This document shows positions 53,710-63,300 of a DNA stretch of 64,000 bases, one piece after another (position 1 is the stretch's first letter; each line of letters begins with the position of its first letter). Made by a program: the position numbers and the translations under genes. The stretch comes from Tepidimicrobium xylanilyticum (GTDB lineage Bacteria > Bacillota > Clostridia > Tissierellales > Tepidimicrobiaceae): assembly GCF_900106765.1 (NCBI RefSeq), contig NZ_FNNG01000008.1:62001-126000 (forward strand), written 5' to 3'. The notes under the pieces are model-generated. The model saw only the letters and a list, made by a program, of their open reading frames with translations. It searched no databases and was not told the DNA's origin.

Positions 53710-55725
53710 TTATGCAAAGAAATCCTCTTTAAACTGTAATCTGTAAAGGTCGTAATAAATACCTTCTTTTTCTAATAGTTCTTGATGGTTCCCCATTTCA
53801 ACTATAGACCCATCTTTAAGGACTATAATCTTATCTGCATTTTGTATAGTTGATAATCTGTGGGCCACAGCAATGGTGGTTCTACCCTTAATAAGCTTAG
53901 CCAAAGCATCTTGAATTAACAATTCCGTTTCAGTATCGATATTAGCAGTTGCTTCATCTAAAATCAATATGCTTGGGTTAAAAGCTAAAGTTCTGGCAAA
54001 GGCTAGTAATTGCCTTTCTCCTGCGGAAAGAGTTGAACCCCTTTCCATAACAGGTTCTTCATATTGTTGAGGTAGTTTTTGAATAAAATGATGGGCATTG
54101 ACGTATTTTGATATCTTAATTATTTCATCGTCTTTAATATGTTCATTATTAAGCCTTATGTTGTCTTTAATAGTCCCAGAAAATAAAAAGACATCCTGTA
54201 GTACTACGCCAATATTCCTTCTCAACTCATATTTATCATAATCTTTTATATTGACTCCGTCAATCAATATTTCTCCCCTTTGAATATCATAGAATCTGGT
54301 AATTAAATTTATTATAGAAGTTTTACCTGCGCCAGTGGCACCAACGAATGCCACCGTTTCTCCAGGATTAATTGTAAAGCTAATATTCTTTAGTACCCAG
54401 TTTTCCTCTTCATAAGCAAACCACACGTTTTTGAACTCTATTTTACCTTTACATTGAGTGAGTGGTACAGGATTCTTTGGATTTGCTATTTTAGTGTCTT
54501 CATCTAAAACAGCGAATATCCTTTCACTGGATGCCATGGCAGATTGAAGTATATTATATTTTTCAGTAATATCTAAAATAGGTTGGAAAAATCTTTGCAA
54601 ATATTCAACGAAAGCGTATAAAACACCAAATTCTATAACTCCAGATAGAACTTGGTATCCTCCATAATATAGGAGTAATGCCAATCCTAACGACCTAATT
54701 ACTTCAATGGAAGGCCTAAAAATAGAGTATAATTTAACCTCTCTTATTGATGTATTTAAATAGTCCCTATTGATTTGGTCAAACTGGTTAAAAATCTTCT
54801 TCTCTTTATTAAAAATTTGGATAGTCTTCATGCCAACGATATTTTCATTTAAGGTGGAATTAATTTTAGCTAATTGAACCCTACCTAACCTGTATACTTC
54901 TCTAACTTTTTTTCTAAAAACTATGGAGATCATAAGTATTATAGGTATTAAAGCAAATGATACCAATGCCAATCTAAAATTCATGGTAATCATGATCAAC
55001 ATGATTCCTACTAGTATAAATATATCCTTAAATAAATTAACCAATACGCCAGTATACATTTCATTTAAGTTTTCAGTATCATTGGTAACCCTAGTAACCA
55101 ACCGTCCTACTGGATTTTTATCAAAATAAGATATAGACAAGCTTTGTATGTGAGAAAAAATTTCTTGCCTTATATTAAAAATTATTTTTTGGCTGGCATA
55201 GTTAAGCACATAGACTTGCAAGTAGTCGAATAAAAAAGCTATAGCGATTGTGGTTAGAAATATAAATCCTATTTTAGTAAGGCCGTCTACATCTTCTTTT
55301 CTAAAATTTTGGTAATCAGCTTTTGATAATAATATACCTTCACTACTATCTTCTTCTAAATTTACTAGATAGTATTGGCCTCCTTTTTTGATTATTGTCC
55401 TTATTGTATTATCTTTTAATTTTTCTTTTTCTTCTTCTCTTAAACTATCGATTCGAACATATTTTTTTCCGTTGTAAATAGTTCCATTATAGGGGTCAGA
55501 TATCTCTATTTCATACATGGGTTTTTTGTAGCCATTTATATAATCATCTATGCTTATCTTTATAAGATAGGGTCTAATAAGCTCTAAACCAGTTATCATC
55601 ATCATCAACATGATTGTTAAAGCTAATAGATGCCAATAGGGCTTAGCATATTTTAACAATCTTTTCATCAGCTTTGAATCATAGGCTTTTCCTACAATTA
55701 TCTCTTCGTTTAGATTATTACTCAT
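53710..55725 (-). CDS. Heterodimeric ABC exporter, catalytically complete subunit (BmrD/YheH-like)
   Basis: Type IV ABC exporter half with six transmembrane helices then an ATPase domain: Walker A GATGAGKTSIIN, signature LSAGERQLLAFAR, Walker B SILILDEATANID with intact Glu, and H-loop VAHRLST. Between helices 1 and 2 (about 60-150) an extra extracytoplasmic domain is inserted (for example YNGKKYVRIDSLREEEKEKL), as in BmrD/LmrD. Length of 671 reflects this. It starts 19 bases after its partner. Together they likely export drugs or lipophilic compounds. Confidence 0.91.
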   Translation of the reverse strand: MSNNLNEEIIVGKAYDSKLMKRLLKYAKPYWHLLALTIMLMMMITGLELIRPYLIKISIDDYINGYKKPMYEIEISDPYNGTIYNGKKYVRIDSLREEEKEKLKDNTIRTIIKKGGQYYLVNLEEDSSEGILLSKADYQNFRKEDVDGLTKIGFIFLTTIAIAFLFDYLQVYVLNYASQKIIFNIRQEIFSHIQSLSISYFDKNPVGRLVTRVTNDTENLNEMYTGVLVNLFKDIFILVGIMLIMITMNFRLALVSFALIPIILMISIVFRKKVREVYRLGRVQLAKINSTLNENIVGMKTIQIFNKEKKIFNQFDQINRDYLNTSIREVKLYSIFRPSIEVIRSLGLALLLYYGGYQVLSGVIEFGVLYAFVEYLQRFFQPILDITEKYNILQSAMASSERIFAVLDEDTKIANPKNPVPLTQCKGKIEFKNVWFAYEEENWVLKNISFTINPGETVAFVGATGAGKTSIINLITRFYDIQRGEILIDGVNIKDYDKYELRRNIGVVLQDVFLFSGTIKDNIRLNNEHIKDDEIIKISKYVNAHHFIQKLPQQYEEPVMERGSTLSAGERQLLAFARTLAFNPSILILDEATANIDTETELLIQDALAKLIKGRTTIAVAHRLSTIQNADKIIVLKDGSIVEMGNHQELLEKEGIYYDLYRLQFKEDFFA

Positions 55726-55744
55726 AATATCCCTCCAGTGGTTC

Positions 55745-57490
55745 TTAAGAAATTTTTTCTTCTAAAAGTTGCTTTTCATATAAATACCTGTATAACCCAT
55801 TTAATTCTAAAAGACTTTCATGTGTACCACGTTCTACAATCCGTCCCTCATCTAATACTATAATGTGATCTGCATCTTTAACGGTGGAAATTCGGTGGCT
55901 TATAATTATAGTAGTTTTTCTCTTAACAATGTTCTTTAATCCATTTAATATTTTCTCTTCCGTTTCCGTATCCACTGCAGAAAGGCTATCATCTAATATT
56001 AGAACTGGAGAATCTTTTGCTAAAGCCCTAGCTATCGACACCCTTTGTTTTTGACCTCCTGATAAGGTTACACCTCTTTCCCCCAGAACAGTTTCAAATT
56101 TATTGGGGAAAGCTATTATATTATCATATACTTGAGCTAATTTAGAGGATTGTATCATAGTCTCATCATCTATTGGTTCATCGAAGGCAAAGCCTATATT
56201 TTCCCTTATGGAAGTAGAAAACAAGAAATTATCTTGAGGTACATAGCTTATATTCTCACGAAGAGACTTTAAATCAATATTTTTTATATTAACATCATCT
56301 ATTAAAATACTACCTTCTTTAATATCATAAAGGCGCAGTAGTAAGTTTACTATTGTAGTTTTACCACTACCAGTTTTACCCACTATAGCTAATGTCTGTC
56401 CTTCTTCTATCGTAAAATTTATGTCTTCTAGTGCATAATTTTCCTTAGTAGGGTATTTAAAGCTGACGTTTTTAAATTCGATTTTACCTTTCATGGAATT
56501 TAATTCAATAGCATTATCCGAATCCACAATTTCTGGTTTTTCCTCTAATAAGGCATTAATTCTTTCCATTGAAGCAATACCCCTTTGAAGCAAATTTATT
56601 ACCCATCCCATAGCCATCATAGGCCATACTAATAGATTTAGATAATTATTAAAGGCTATGAAATCTCCTAATGAGATAATATCCAATATTACCAATCTGC
56701 CTCCATAAATTATTATTATAAAGAAACTGATAGATGAGATAAAGTTGATTAAAGGGTGAAAAACACCTGAAATTTTTACTAATTTCAGATTTTTTTCTAA
56801 ATTATTTTCATTTACTTTGTTAAAGTTCTCTATAACTAAATCTTCCTGTACAAAGGATTTTATAACGCGAATTCCCGCAAAACTTTCTTGAGTTACATCC
56901 GTTAATTGTGAGAAAGCTTCCTGAACTGTACGAAATCTATTGTGTATTACTTTTCCGAATCTTCTTACCATTATGGTGATAAAAGGTAGAGTAAACAGAG
57001 CTATTATGGTTAACCTTAAGTTGGTAGTTCTAATCATCATAACTATAGCTAAAATGGTTATAAAAATAGAATCTACAAACATGATTATACCCATTCCCAA
57101 AGCATGCCGGATAGCGTTTATGTCATTGGTGGCATGGGCCATAAGATCTCCTGTTTTTTGTGTGTGAAAGAAGTTGGGAGATAAAGTCAATAAATGACCA
57201 AATAGTTTTTTCCTTAAATGGTATTCTAGTTTTCTCGAAGTTCCAATAATATAGTTTCGCCAGAAGTACCTACCTATAGCAATACCTAATCCGGTCAATA
57301 TGATATATAATCCGTATTTTAATATGCCACTAAAGGTTAACTTTCCTTCTTGAAGGAGGTTTGTGGCAGTTCTAAGTATTTGAGGAACTATAAGCTGTAT
57401 AGCATCGATAATAAGAAGCCATATTATACCGAAGATATAATACCACTTATTCTGTATAAAGAAATCCTCTAAAGGTTTAAAAGCTTTCAT
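55745..57490 (-). CDS. Heterodimeric ABC exporter, degenerate-site subunit (BmrC/YheI-like)
   Basis: Partner half: six transmembrane helices and an ATPase domain with Walker A GKTGSGKTTIVN, signature LSGGQKQRVSIAR and Walker B PVLILDDSLSAVD. The catalytic Glu after Walker B is Asp, the hallmark of the non-hydrolysing site in BmrCD-type exporters. H-loop IISHRIST is kept. I place the start at ATG 57490 (MKAFKPLEDFF), seven bases after AGGGGG, for 581 residues; the open frame upstream to 57589 is Phe/Tyr-rich and has no ribosome site. First gene of the exporter pair. Confidence 0.9.
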   Translation of the reverse strand: MKAFKPLEDFFIQNKWYYIFGIIWLLIIDAIQLIVPQILRTATNLLQEGKLTFSGILKYGLYIILTGLGIAIGRYFWRNYIIGTSRKLEYHLRKKLFGHLLTLSPNFFHTQKTGDLMAHATNDINAIRHALGMGIIMFVDSIFITILAIVMMIRTTNLRLTIIALFTLPFITIMVRRFGKVIHNRFRTVQEAFSQLTDVTQESFAGIRVIKSFVQEDLVIENFNKVNENNLEKNLKLVKISGVFHPLINFISSISFFIIIIYGGRLVILDIISLGDFIAFNNYLNLLVWPMMAMGWVINLLQRGIASMERINALLEEKPEIVDSDNAIELNSMKGKIEFKNVSFKYPTKENYALEDINFTIEEGQTLAIVGKTGSGKTTIVNLLLRLYDIKEGSILIDDVNIKNIDLKSLRENISYVPQDNFLFSTSIRENIGFAFDEPIDDETMIQSSKLAQVYDNIIAFPNKFETVLGERGVTLSGGQKQRVSIARALAKDSPVLILDDSLSAVDTETEEKILNGLKNIVKRKTTIIISHRISTVKDADHIIVLDEGRIVERGTHESLLELNGLYRYLYEKQLLEEKIS

Positions 57491-57677
57491 TTGATTCCCC
57501 CTGCCATTAAAATTTCGATACTCAAAATAATCGCTATACCTATAATTATAAAACAAAAAAAATATTTTTAAAGTATAAAAAAAATGCATATTAGCCTATA
57601 CTAAATCTATACTCTTTTTACCCAATTCTAAAATATTTAGTATGGGATATTATATTAATGAAGAAGGGAGGATAGGA

Positions 57678-57869
57678 ATGGAATTAAATACTAAAGAAGT
57701 ATTGAAGAAAAAAATACTTGATGCACAGGAAATGGTTAGGGATTATGAGATGTATGCAAAAAACGTCCAAGATGCTGAAGTGGCAGATTTATTTAGAAGT
57801 TTTGCTGAGGAGTCGGGATATCAAGCAAAAAAACTTCAGGAAATGTTAAAAAAGCTGGATAGAAAATAA
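57678..57869 (+). CDS. Small helical protein (63 residues)
   Basis: Not recognised with confidence. Two amphipathic helices, KKKILDAQEMVRDYEMYAKN and VADLFRSFAEESGYQAKKLQ, recall a half ferritin-like/rubrerythrin hairpin (DYEMYAKN, EESGYQA), but the metal-binding ExxH pattern is absent. The start is ATG 57678 after GGGAGGATAGGA; an in-frame ATG at 57642 is not preceded by a good site. It lies opposite the exporter genes and ahead of the YtxH-like gene. Confidence 0.68.
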   Translation: MELNTKEVLKKKILDAQEMVRDYEMYAKNVQDAEVADLFRSFAEESGYQAKKLQEMLKKLDRK

Positions 57870-57961
57870 ACTAATCCCCTAAATCCACTAATGTATAAGT
57901 TGATTAATATACCATTTTTAGGGTAATATATATTCAAATAATCATGTAAAGGGGAGATATT

Positions 57962-58333
57962 ATGAGATTGATGGATTTATTAAATGAAAGAAAAAGAGAA
58001 GCGGAAAGAAGGAAAAAGGTAGATACTGCTAAGAAATTTGCCCTGGGCACTGCTATTGGTGCAATTGCTGGTCTTCTATTTGCTCCTAAATCAGGAAAAG
58101 AAACTAGAAAAGATATTGCTGATAAGACAAAGGAAAAAACCGAGAATATTAAAACTTCTATAAAGGAATCTGTTGCTACTTTAAAGGATGTAGAAGAAAA
58201 AGTGAAAGAGGATGTGAAAGAGAAGTTAAGAGAATTTAAAGAAAGGGATATGTTTGAGGTAGAAATAGAGAAGTATAAATCCAATAATGTTGAAAAAGAT
58301 CAAGAAACTGAAGAAGAAAATGAAAGGCAATAG
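57962..58333 (+). CDS. YtxH-family protein
   Basis: A single hydrophobic N-terminal segment (about 22-40, FALGTAIGAIAGLLFAP) ends in the YtxH hallmark LLFAPKSGKETRKDI. A long charged, coiled-coil-like tail follows (KEKTENIKTSIKESVATLKD, EEKVKEDVKEKLREFKERD). In Bacillus, ytxH belongs to a general-stress operon with ytxG; the same pair is present here. Probably a membrane-anchored structural or stress protein. ATG follows AAGGGGAGATATT. The next gene starts nine bases after the stop. Confidence 0.85.
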   Translation: MRLMDLLNERKREAERRKKVDTAKKFALGTAIGAIAGLLFAPKSGKETRKDIADKTKEKTENIKTSIKESVATLKDVEEKVKEDVKEKLREFKERDMFEVEIEKYKSNNVEKDQETEEENERQ

Positions 58334-58342
58334 GTGATTCCC

Positions 58343-58795
58343 ATGACTACTCCTATTACTATTGAAGAGTTGTTAAAGTTTATATTATTTCTATTAGGGA
58401 TAGGGGTACTAGGTTATTTAGTAGTATTTTTAAAGAATGCTAATAACCTAGTATCCCAAGTAAGAAGGTTGGCGGAAAAGAATGAAAAAGAAGTGGACAG
58501 GGTTCTAAAGCAATTACCTCATATATCTGAGAATATTAATTGTATATTAGAGGAATCTAAGGTTCTATTAGAAAAAACCAGCCCTGAATTGACAGAAGTA
58601 GTTACAAATATTAACTCTATTTCCGAAAAAATAGATACCACCAGTGATGTAATATCTGATACAATAGAAGCAGTAGGCGAGAGTATAACTGGGACTGCCA
58701 CTACTTTTAAAAACAATTTAAAGAATATTACTGATTACATAGAGCTTGTCATGGAAATTATAGATATAATAAAAAATGCATTTAAAAATAGGTAG
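58343..58795 (+). CDS. YtxG/DUF948-like membrane protein
   Basis: N-terminal transmembrane helix (about 12-32, LKFILFLLGIGVLGYLVVFL) followed by a long helical, heptad-like stretch (NLVSQVRRLAEKNEKEVDRV; LTEVVTNINSISEKIDTTSD), the arrangement of DUF948/YtxG proteins that resemble chemoreceptor coiled coils. ATG 58343 follows AGGTGATTCCC; a GTG at 58334 overlaps that site. Pairs with the YtxH-like gene and ends at a terminator. Function is unknown, possibly envelope stress. Confidence 0.8.
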   Translation: MTTPITIEELLKFILFLLGIGVLGYLVVFLKNANNLVSQVRRLAEKNEKEVDRVLKQLPHISENINCILEESKVLLEKTSPELTEVVTNINSISEKIDTTSDVISDTIEAVGESITGTATTFKNNLKNITDYIELVMEIIDIIKNAFKNR

Positions 58796-58803
58796 TTATG
58801 TTT

Positions 58804-58827
58804 GAGAACCCAGTCGGGTTCTCTTTT
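58804..58827 (+). terminator. Intrinsic terminator after ytxH/ytxG
   Basis: GAGAACCC and GGGTTCTC form a perfect 8-bp stem around AGTC, followed by TTTT. Confidence 0.88.
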
Positions 58828-58952
58828 AAATAGCTATTAATTGGATAAACTAGATTGGTATTGATTACAGGGGTGTTGTTGATATATTATATATAGTAGA
58901 CAATTGGGTTATTAAATATTGTTAATATTGAAATTGGAGAGGTTGATATGGG

Positions 58953-59843
58953 ATGGAGAAGGTAAAAATCATCTGTAATCCTTCATCTGGAAGACAGATT
59001 ATTCAAAAGAGGGTAGATTATCTATGTAATCTACTAATAAACGATGGTTATGTAGTGGGGAAATTCAATACAAAGACGAAAGATGATGCAATGGATGAAA
59101 CTATTAAGACCTGTAGTGAGGATTGGGATCTAATCGTAGTCTGTGGTGGAGATGGTACGGTAAACGAAGTGGCAAAGGGGATTGCAAAATCCAATAGGAA
59201 GGTTCCTGTAGCAATTCTATCTGCAGGTACGGTAAATGATTTTGCTACTTATATGGATTTGCCAAAGAATATAGATGATTTTTTTACCATGATAAAGAAT
59301 AGAAAAACAAAGATAGTTGACTTAGGAAGAGTTAATGATGAGTATTTCATAAATGTAGCTGCTGGAGGCTTATTAACCAATGTAGCCTACCAAGTGCCTC
59401 CGGAAGCAAAGGCTATCTTTGGGAGGATGGCTTATTATATAGAAGGATTAAAAGAAATACCTAAACAGAAATTTAAACCCATTAGGGCAAGATTTGAAAG
59501 TGAAGAGTATTCCGAAGAGGAAGATGTATTGTTATTTTTAATATCTAATAGCGCATCCATAGGTGGTTTTAAAAGGTTAGCGCCAGATGCAAATGTATCG
59601 GATGGCTATTTGGATGTAGTCATAATCAAAAAATCAGAAGTTCAAGATTTAGCCCAGATATTTATAAACATATTCAGAGGAGAACATGTTTATCATCCAA
59701 ATGTAGTATATTTTAAATCTAAAAGGATATGGATAGATGCGGAGGAAGATGTAATAATAGATATAGATGGAGAATGTGGAGGTAAACTACCAGCTGTATT
59801 TGAGGTTGTGCCTGAAGGCTTTGAAATTATTGTACCCAGCTAA
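58953..59843 (+). CDS. Diacylglycerol/lipid kinase (YegS/DgkB family)
   Basis: Soluble lipid kinase phosphorylating diacylglycerol or a related lipid at the membrane. N-terminal NPSSGRQ and catalytic VVCGGDGTVNEVAKGIAKSN (GGDGT) are the DAGK signature. AILSAGTVNDFATYMDLP, DLGRVNDEYFINVAAGG and the C-terminal DIDGECGGKLPAVFEV are conserved in YegS-like proteins. Length of 296 is normal. A five-codon frame (Met-Gly-Trp-Arg-Arg) starts at ATG 58948 and overlaps this start. It lies 30 bases before the MarR regulator and may share its transcript. Confidence 0.9.
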   Translation: MEKVKIICNPSSGRQIIQKRVDYLCNLLINDGYVVGKFNTKTKDDAMDETIKTCSEDWDLIVVCGGDGTVNEVAKGIAKSNRKVPVAILSAGTVNDFATYMDLPKNIDDFFTMIKNRKTKIVDLGRVNDEYFINVAAGGLLTNVAYQVPPEAKAIFGRMAYYIEGLKEIPKQKFKPIRARFESEEYSEEEDVLLFLISNSASIGGFKRLAPDANVSDGYLDVVIIKKSEVQDLAQIFINIFRGEHVYHPNVVYFKSKRIWIDAEEDVIIDIDGECGGKLPAVFEVVPEGFEIIVPS

Positions 59844-59873
59844 TATAAGGGGAGGATAGATGGAGGTGAAATT

Positions 59874-60338
59874 TTGAAGGAAAATAATGGTTACGATAGT
59901 GTGGTAAATATAGAAAGGTATTTAAGAAGAATTGATAGAATTATACGTTTAAAAGGTAGAGAAATACTAAAGGACTATAATACCACAATTCCTCAATTTA
60001 CTGCGTTACAAATACTTATAAATAATGAAGAAATGACTATTGGGGAATTAAGTGAAAAAATGGCTTTGGCTTGTAGTACAATAACCGATTTGGTAGATAG
60101 AATGGAGAAAAATGAACTGGTTATTAGGAAAAAGGACGAAAAGGACCGAAGAGTAGTTAGAATAGAGGTATTGCCAAAAGGTCACGATATCGTTAAACAG
60201 GTATTGGAGAAGAGAATTGATTTTTTAAATGCAAAGATGGCAAGCTTTACAGAGGAGGAAAAAAAATCGCTTAGTAAGTTATTAGAATCCTTGTATGATG
60301 CGATTAAAGATGATGATGCTTGTATAAAGGGGAAATAA
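59874..60338 (+). CDS. MarR-family transcriptional regulator
   Basis: Winged-helix dimeric repressor/activator of 154 residues: helical dimer arm, then MTIGELSEKMALACSTITDL as the helix-turn-helix and KKDEKDRRVVRIEVLPKG as the wing (DxRxxR-type DEKDRRVV). TTG start follows GGAGGTGAAATT. Its stop overlaps the ATG of the large signalling protein downstream (TAATG), so it is co-translated with that gene. It may control this gene, the lipid kinase or the exporter. A Cys pair or ligand site is not evident. Confidence 0.9.
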   Translation: MKENNGYDSVVNIERYLRRIDRIIRLKGREILKDYNTTIPQFTALQILINNEEMTIGELSEKMALACSTITDLVDRMEKNELVIRKKDEKDRRVVRIEVLPKGHDIVKQVLEKRIDFLNAKMASFTEEEKKSLSKLLESLYDAIKDDDACIKGK

Positions 60339-63300
60339 TGATGAAGTTAATTGATAATAGATACAAAGTAATTAGGGTCATTGAGGAGAGTGTTTATAAT
60401 ACCATATATGAGGTAACAGATTTTTGGAATGATGAGAAACAACTTTTTATGAAATTATATGATATAAGCAGACAAGGCAAAGTCATAGAATATTTGATCA
60501 ATAATTTTATTAATTTTACCCATATTCGACACGATAACTTGTTATCCAGCGAACAGTTTTCTATAATAAAAACCATAGATAGAAAAAAGATTAATATAAA
60601 AAGGTATTATTCAACAACTGAATACACAAACAGTCCTACTCTAGTGACGGTACATGATAAATTAAATTTAGATGAAAAGTTAAGGATCATATTACAGCTA
60701 TGTAATTTGCTAGATTTTCTACATTACAGAGGTATAGTGTATAAACACCTTAGCCCTTCCAATATATTCTTGTTAGAAAATGACCAGATTAAAGCTATGG
60801 ATTTAACTAATATATATGAAAATGTAATAAATAGAAGCTATAGTGATTTAACTAGGTACTTTATAGCTCCAGAAGTTTTGTTGGAACAAGAAGAAATTGT
60901 CAGTTATAATTCAGATAAGTATTCGCTTGGAATGCTGATTTTGTACCTATTATCGGAAGACTATTATTCCATTAATTCCGATATTCGATTTATGGATGGT
61001 CTCCAGATGGATAAAGAGCAACGGGATTATTTAGTGCATACTATTAGAGTATTAACAAAAACCGACCCAATGGAAAGGGAAATAACTTTAAGGGATATAA
61101 TTAACGATGTAAAGGATTTATTTGGAATTGAATATGAGTTCGACCTAATTAAGGAAAGAAACGTTCTTAATTTTGATATTAGAATAATCGGAAGGGAAAA
61201 GGAAATAAATAGAATATTGGAAATAGACAAAAACCTTGTAACCCATACGGATTTTAAAAGGGCTGTACTAGTAAATGGAGATTTAGGGGTAGGGAAGACT
61301 CGTTTTTTAAATGAAATTTCCTACCAGTTGAGAATGAGAGGAAGGGAAGTATATTATTTAGAAATAAATCAGAGTGTTCAGCATGGACTGAAAGCAGCAA
61401 CTAATATATTGAGGCAAACGATAAAGGATGCTCCTGTTTATATATTAAACAAGTATGGGAGAGAGCTTGTTAAAGTATTACCGGAGTTAAAATATATTGT
61501 AAATAATGACGTTATATACGATATGGGTGAGGATAGAAATAGACTTAGGTTATTTGACAGGATAACCAATTATTTAGAGGAGCTGACTAAGGACAAGCTT
61601 ACATATATTATTTTGGATAATATTGACGATGGGAGCGTTGAGTTTTTGCATCTATTTAACTTTATCATCAAAAATATGGAGGAGTCTAATTTAGTTTTAA
61701 TTGCCTCCTATAATGAAAAGCGAATACCTATAGGCACATTAAAGGAAAGGATTTTTAATGATTTATTAAGTGACAAGTTAGTAGAATCTATAAAAATTTC
61801 CAATTTAAGTTTAACTGAAATTGGAGAATTCATTCAATCAGTTTTAGGAATGAATTACAAACCCTTAATGTTTTCAGCAGTAGTTTTAAGGGAAAGCGGT
61901 GGAAATCCAAGGCATATAGAGTATATTTTAAAGGATTTATATGCAACTGGAGAACTTTTTGTAAATGAAAATGGTTTTTGGGAATTAAAAACACAAAAAT
62001 ATTCTGATTTGTATTTTACCACCAACATGGACCAAGTTTTAAAGAACCAAATTACTTTAATTGAGGAAGAATACATGGATATAATGAATATAGTTTCTGC
62101 TTACAATGACTCCATTCCAAAAGCTATCCTTTCCATGTTAATAGACGAAGATAAAATGCCGCTTTCTGCTAAGATAAATGAATTGATTAGAATGGGGCTT
62201 TTAGAAGAAAGGGTATCAGACTGGGGATATAGCTACTGTATTAATAATGTTCAATTAAAAAGGCTTATATATTATAGGATGCCTATAGAAGAAAGAGTTA
62301 AACTTCATAGGCGATTAGCGGAGCTATTAGAAGAATATTATAAGGATAATTATAAACCAATTATGGAAGAACTTGTTCATCATTTAATATCTTCCGATCA
62401 AACGGAAAAGGCCTTGGAACACATATTAGAAGAAGCAAGAAAAGAAGAAAATATAATGAGTAGCCAATCTCAATACCTTTGGGAGGAAGCTTATGAAATA
62501 GCAAAGCATGTAGATTCCAAATATATTTTAGAGATTTTAGAGTCTTTAGGTAATATCTATTACCTAAAGGGTGAAAATGATAAAGCTTTGAAGATTTATA
62601 GTAAATTAATAGAGAAATCTAAAGAACTTAACAATTATAAATATACTGTATTTGGCAAATTAGGTGTTTGTGAAATCTATTTAAACAGGAATATGATAGA
62701 TGAAATATTAGTCATTACTAAAGAGATTAGAACTATTTCGGAAAAAAATGCTTTTCCATTGGGATTAGCTAAATCAGGTATATTGTACACTAAATGTATG
62801 CTAAATCTAGGTAAATTGGAAGAAGCAGAGAGGAGTATAGAAAAACTACTAAACTATGCCATTAAAAATGGAATGGATGAAGTGCTTGGGGATATCTATA
62901 ATTTGAGGGGGTTATTGGAGTACTTTAATGGTAACATGGATGAAGCCATTAAATTTTATAATAAAAGTATAGAATATTTCAAAAATACAGATCAATTAAT
63001 CAATTCTACTAAGCCTATCAATAATATTGCAAACATATATATTCAAAGAGGCAAATATGAGAAAGCCATGAGCTATTACCAAGAAGGCCTAAAAATCATA
63101 GAGAAATTTGGCTTGTTAAATCTAAGATTAGTGTTTCTCAATAATATAGGCGAATTATATTGTAATATAGGGAATTTTAATAAAGCAAAAAAATATTTAG
63201 AAGAAGCTAGAACCATTGCCATGGAAATTAAGGATAATAATCTAGTTTTTTTGACAAACGTTAATTTGGGATTGATATATTTAGCTACCGGGGATTATGA

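Noticed and set aside
57491-57589. 33-residue N-terminal extension of the BmrC-like exporter
   Set aside because: Phe/Tyr-rich out-of-family sequence with no ribosome site; ATG 57490 has AGGGGG at good spacing.
60394-62076. Short minus-strand open frames under the last gene
   Set aside because: The plus strand carries one uninterrupted frame with kinase, NTPase and TPR features to the window edge; the minus frames are shadows.
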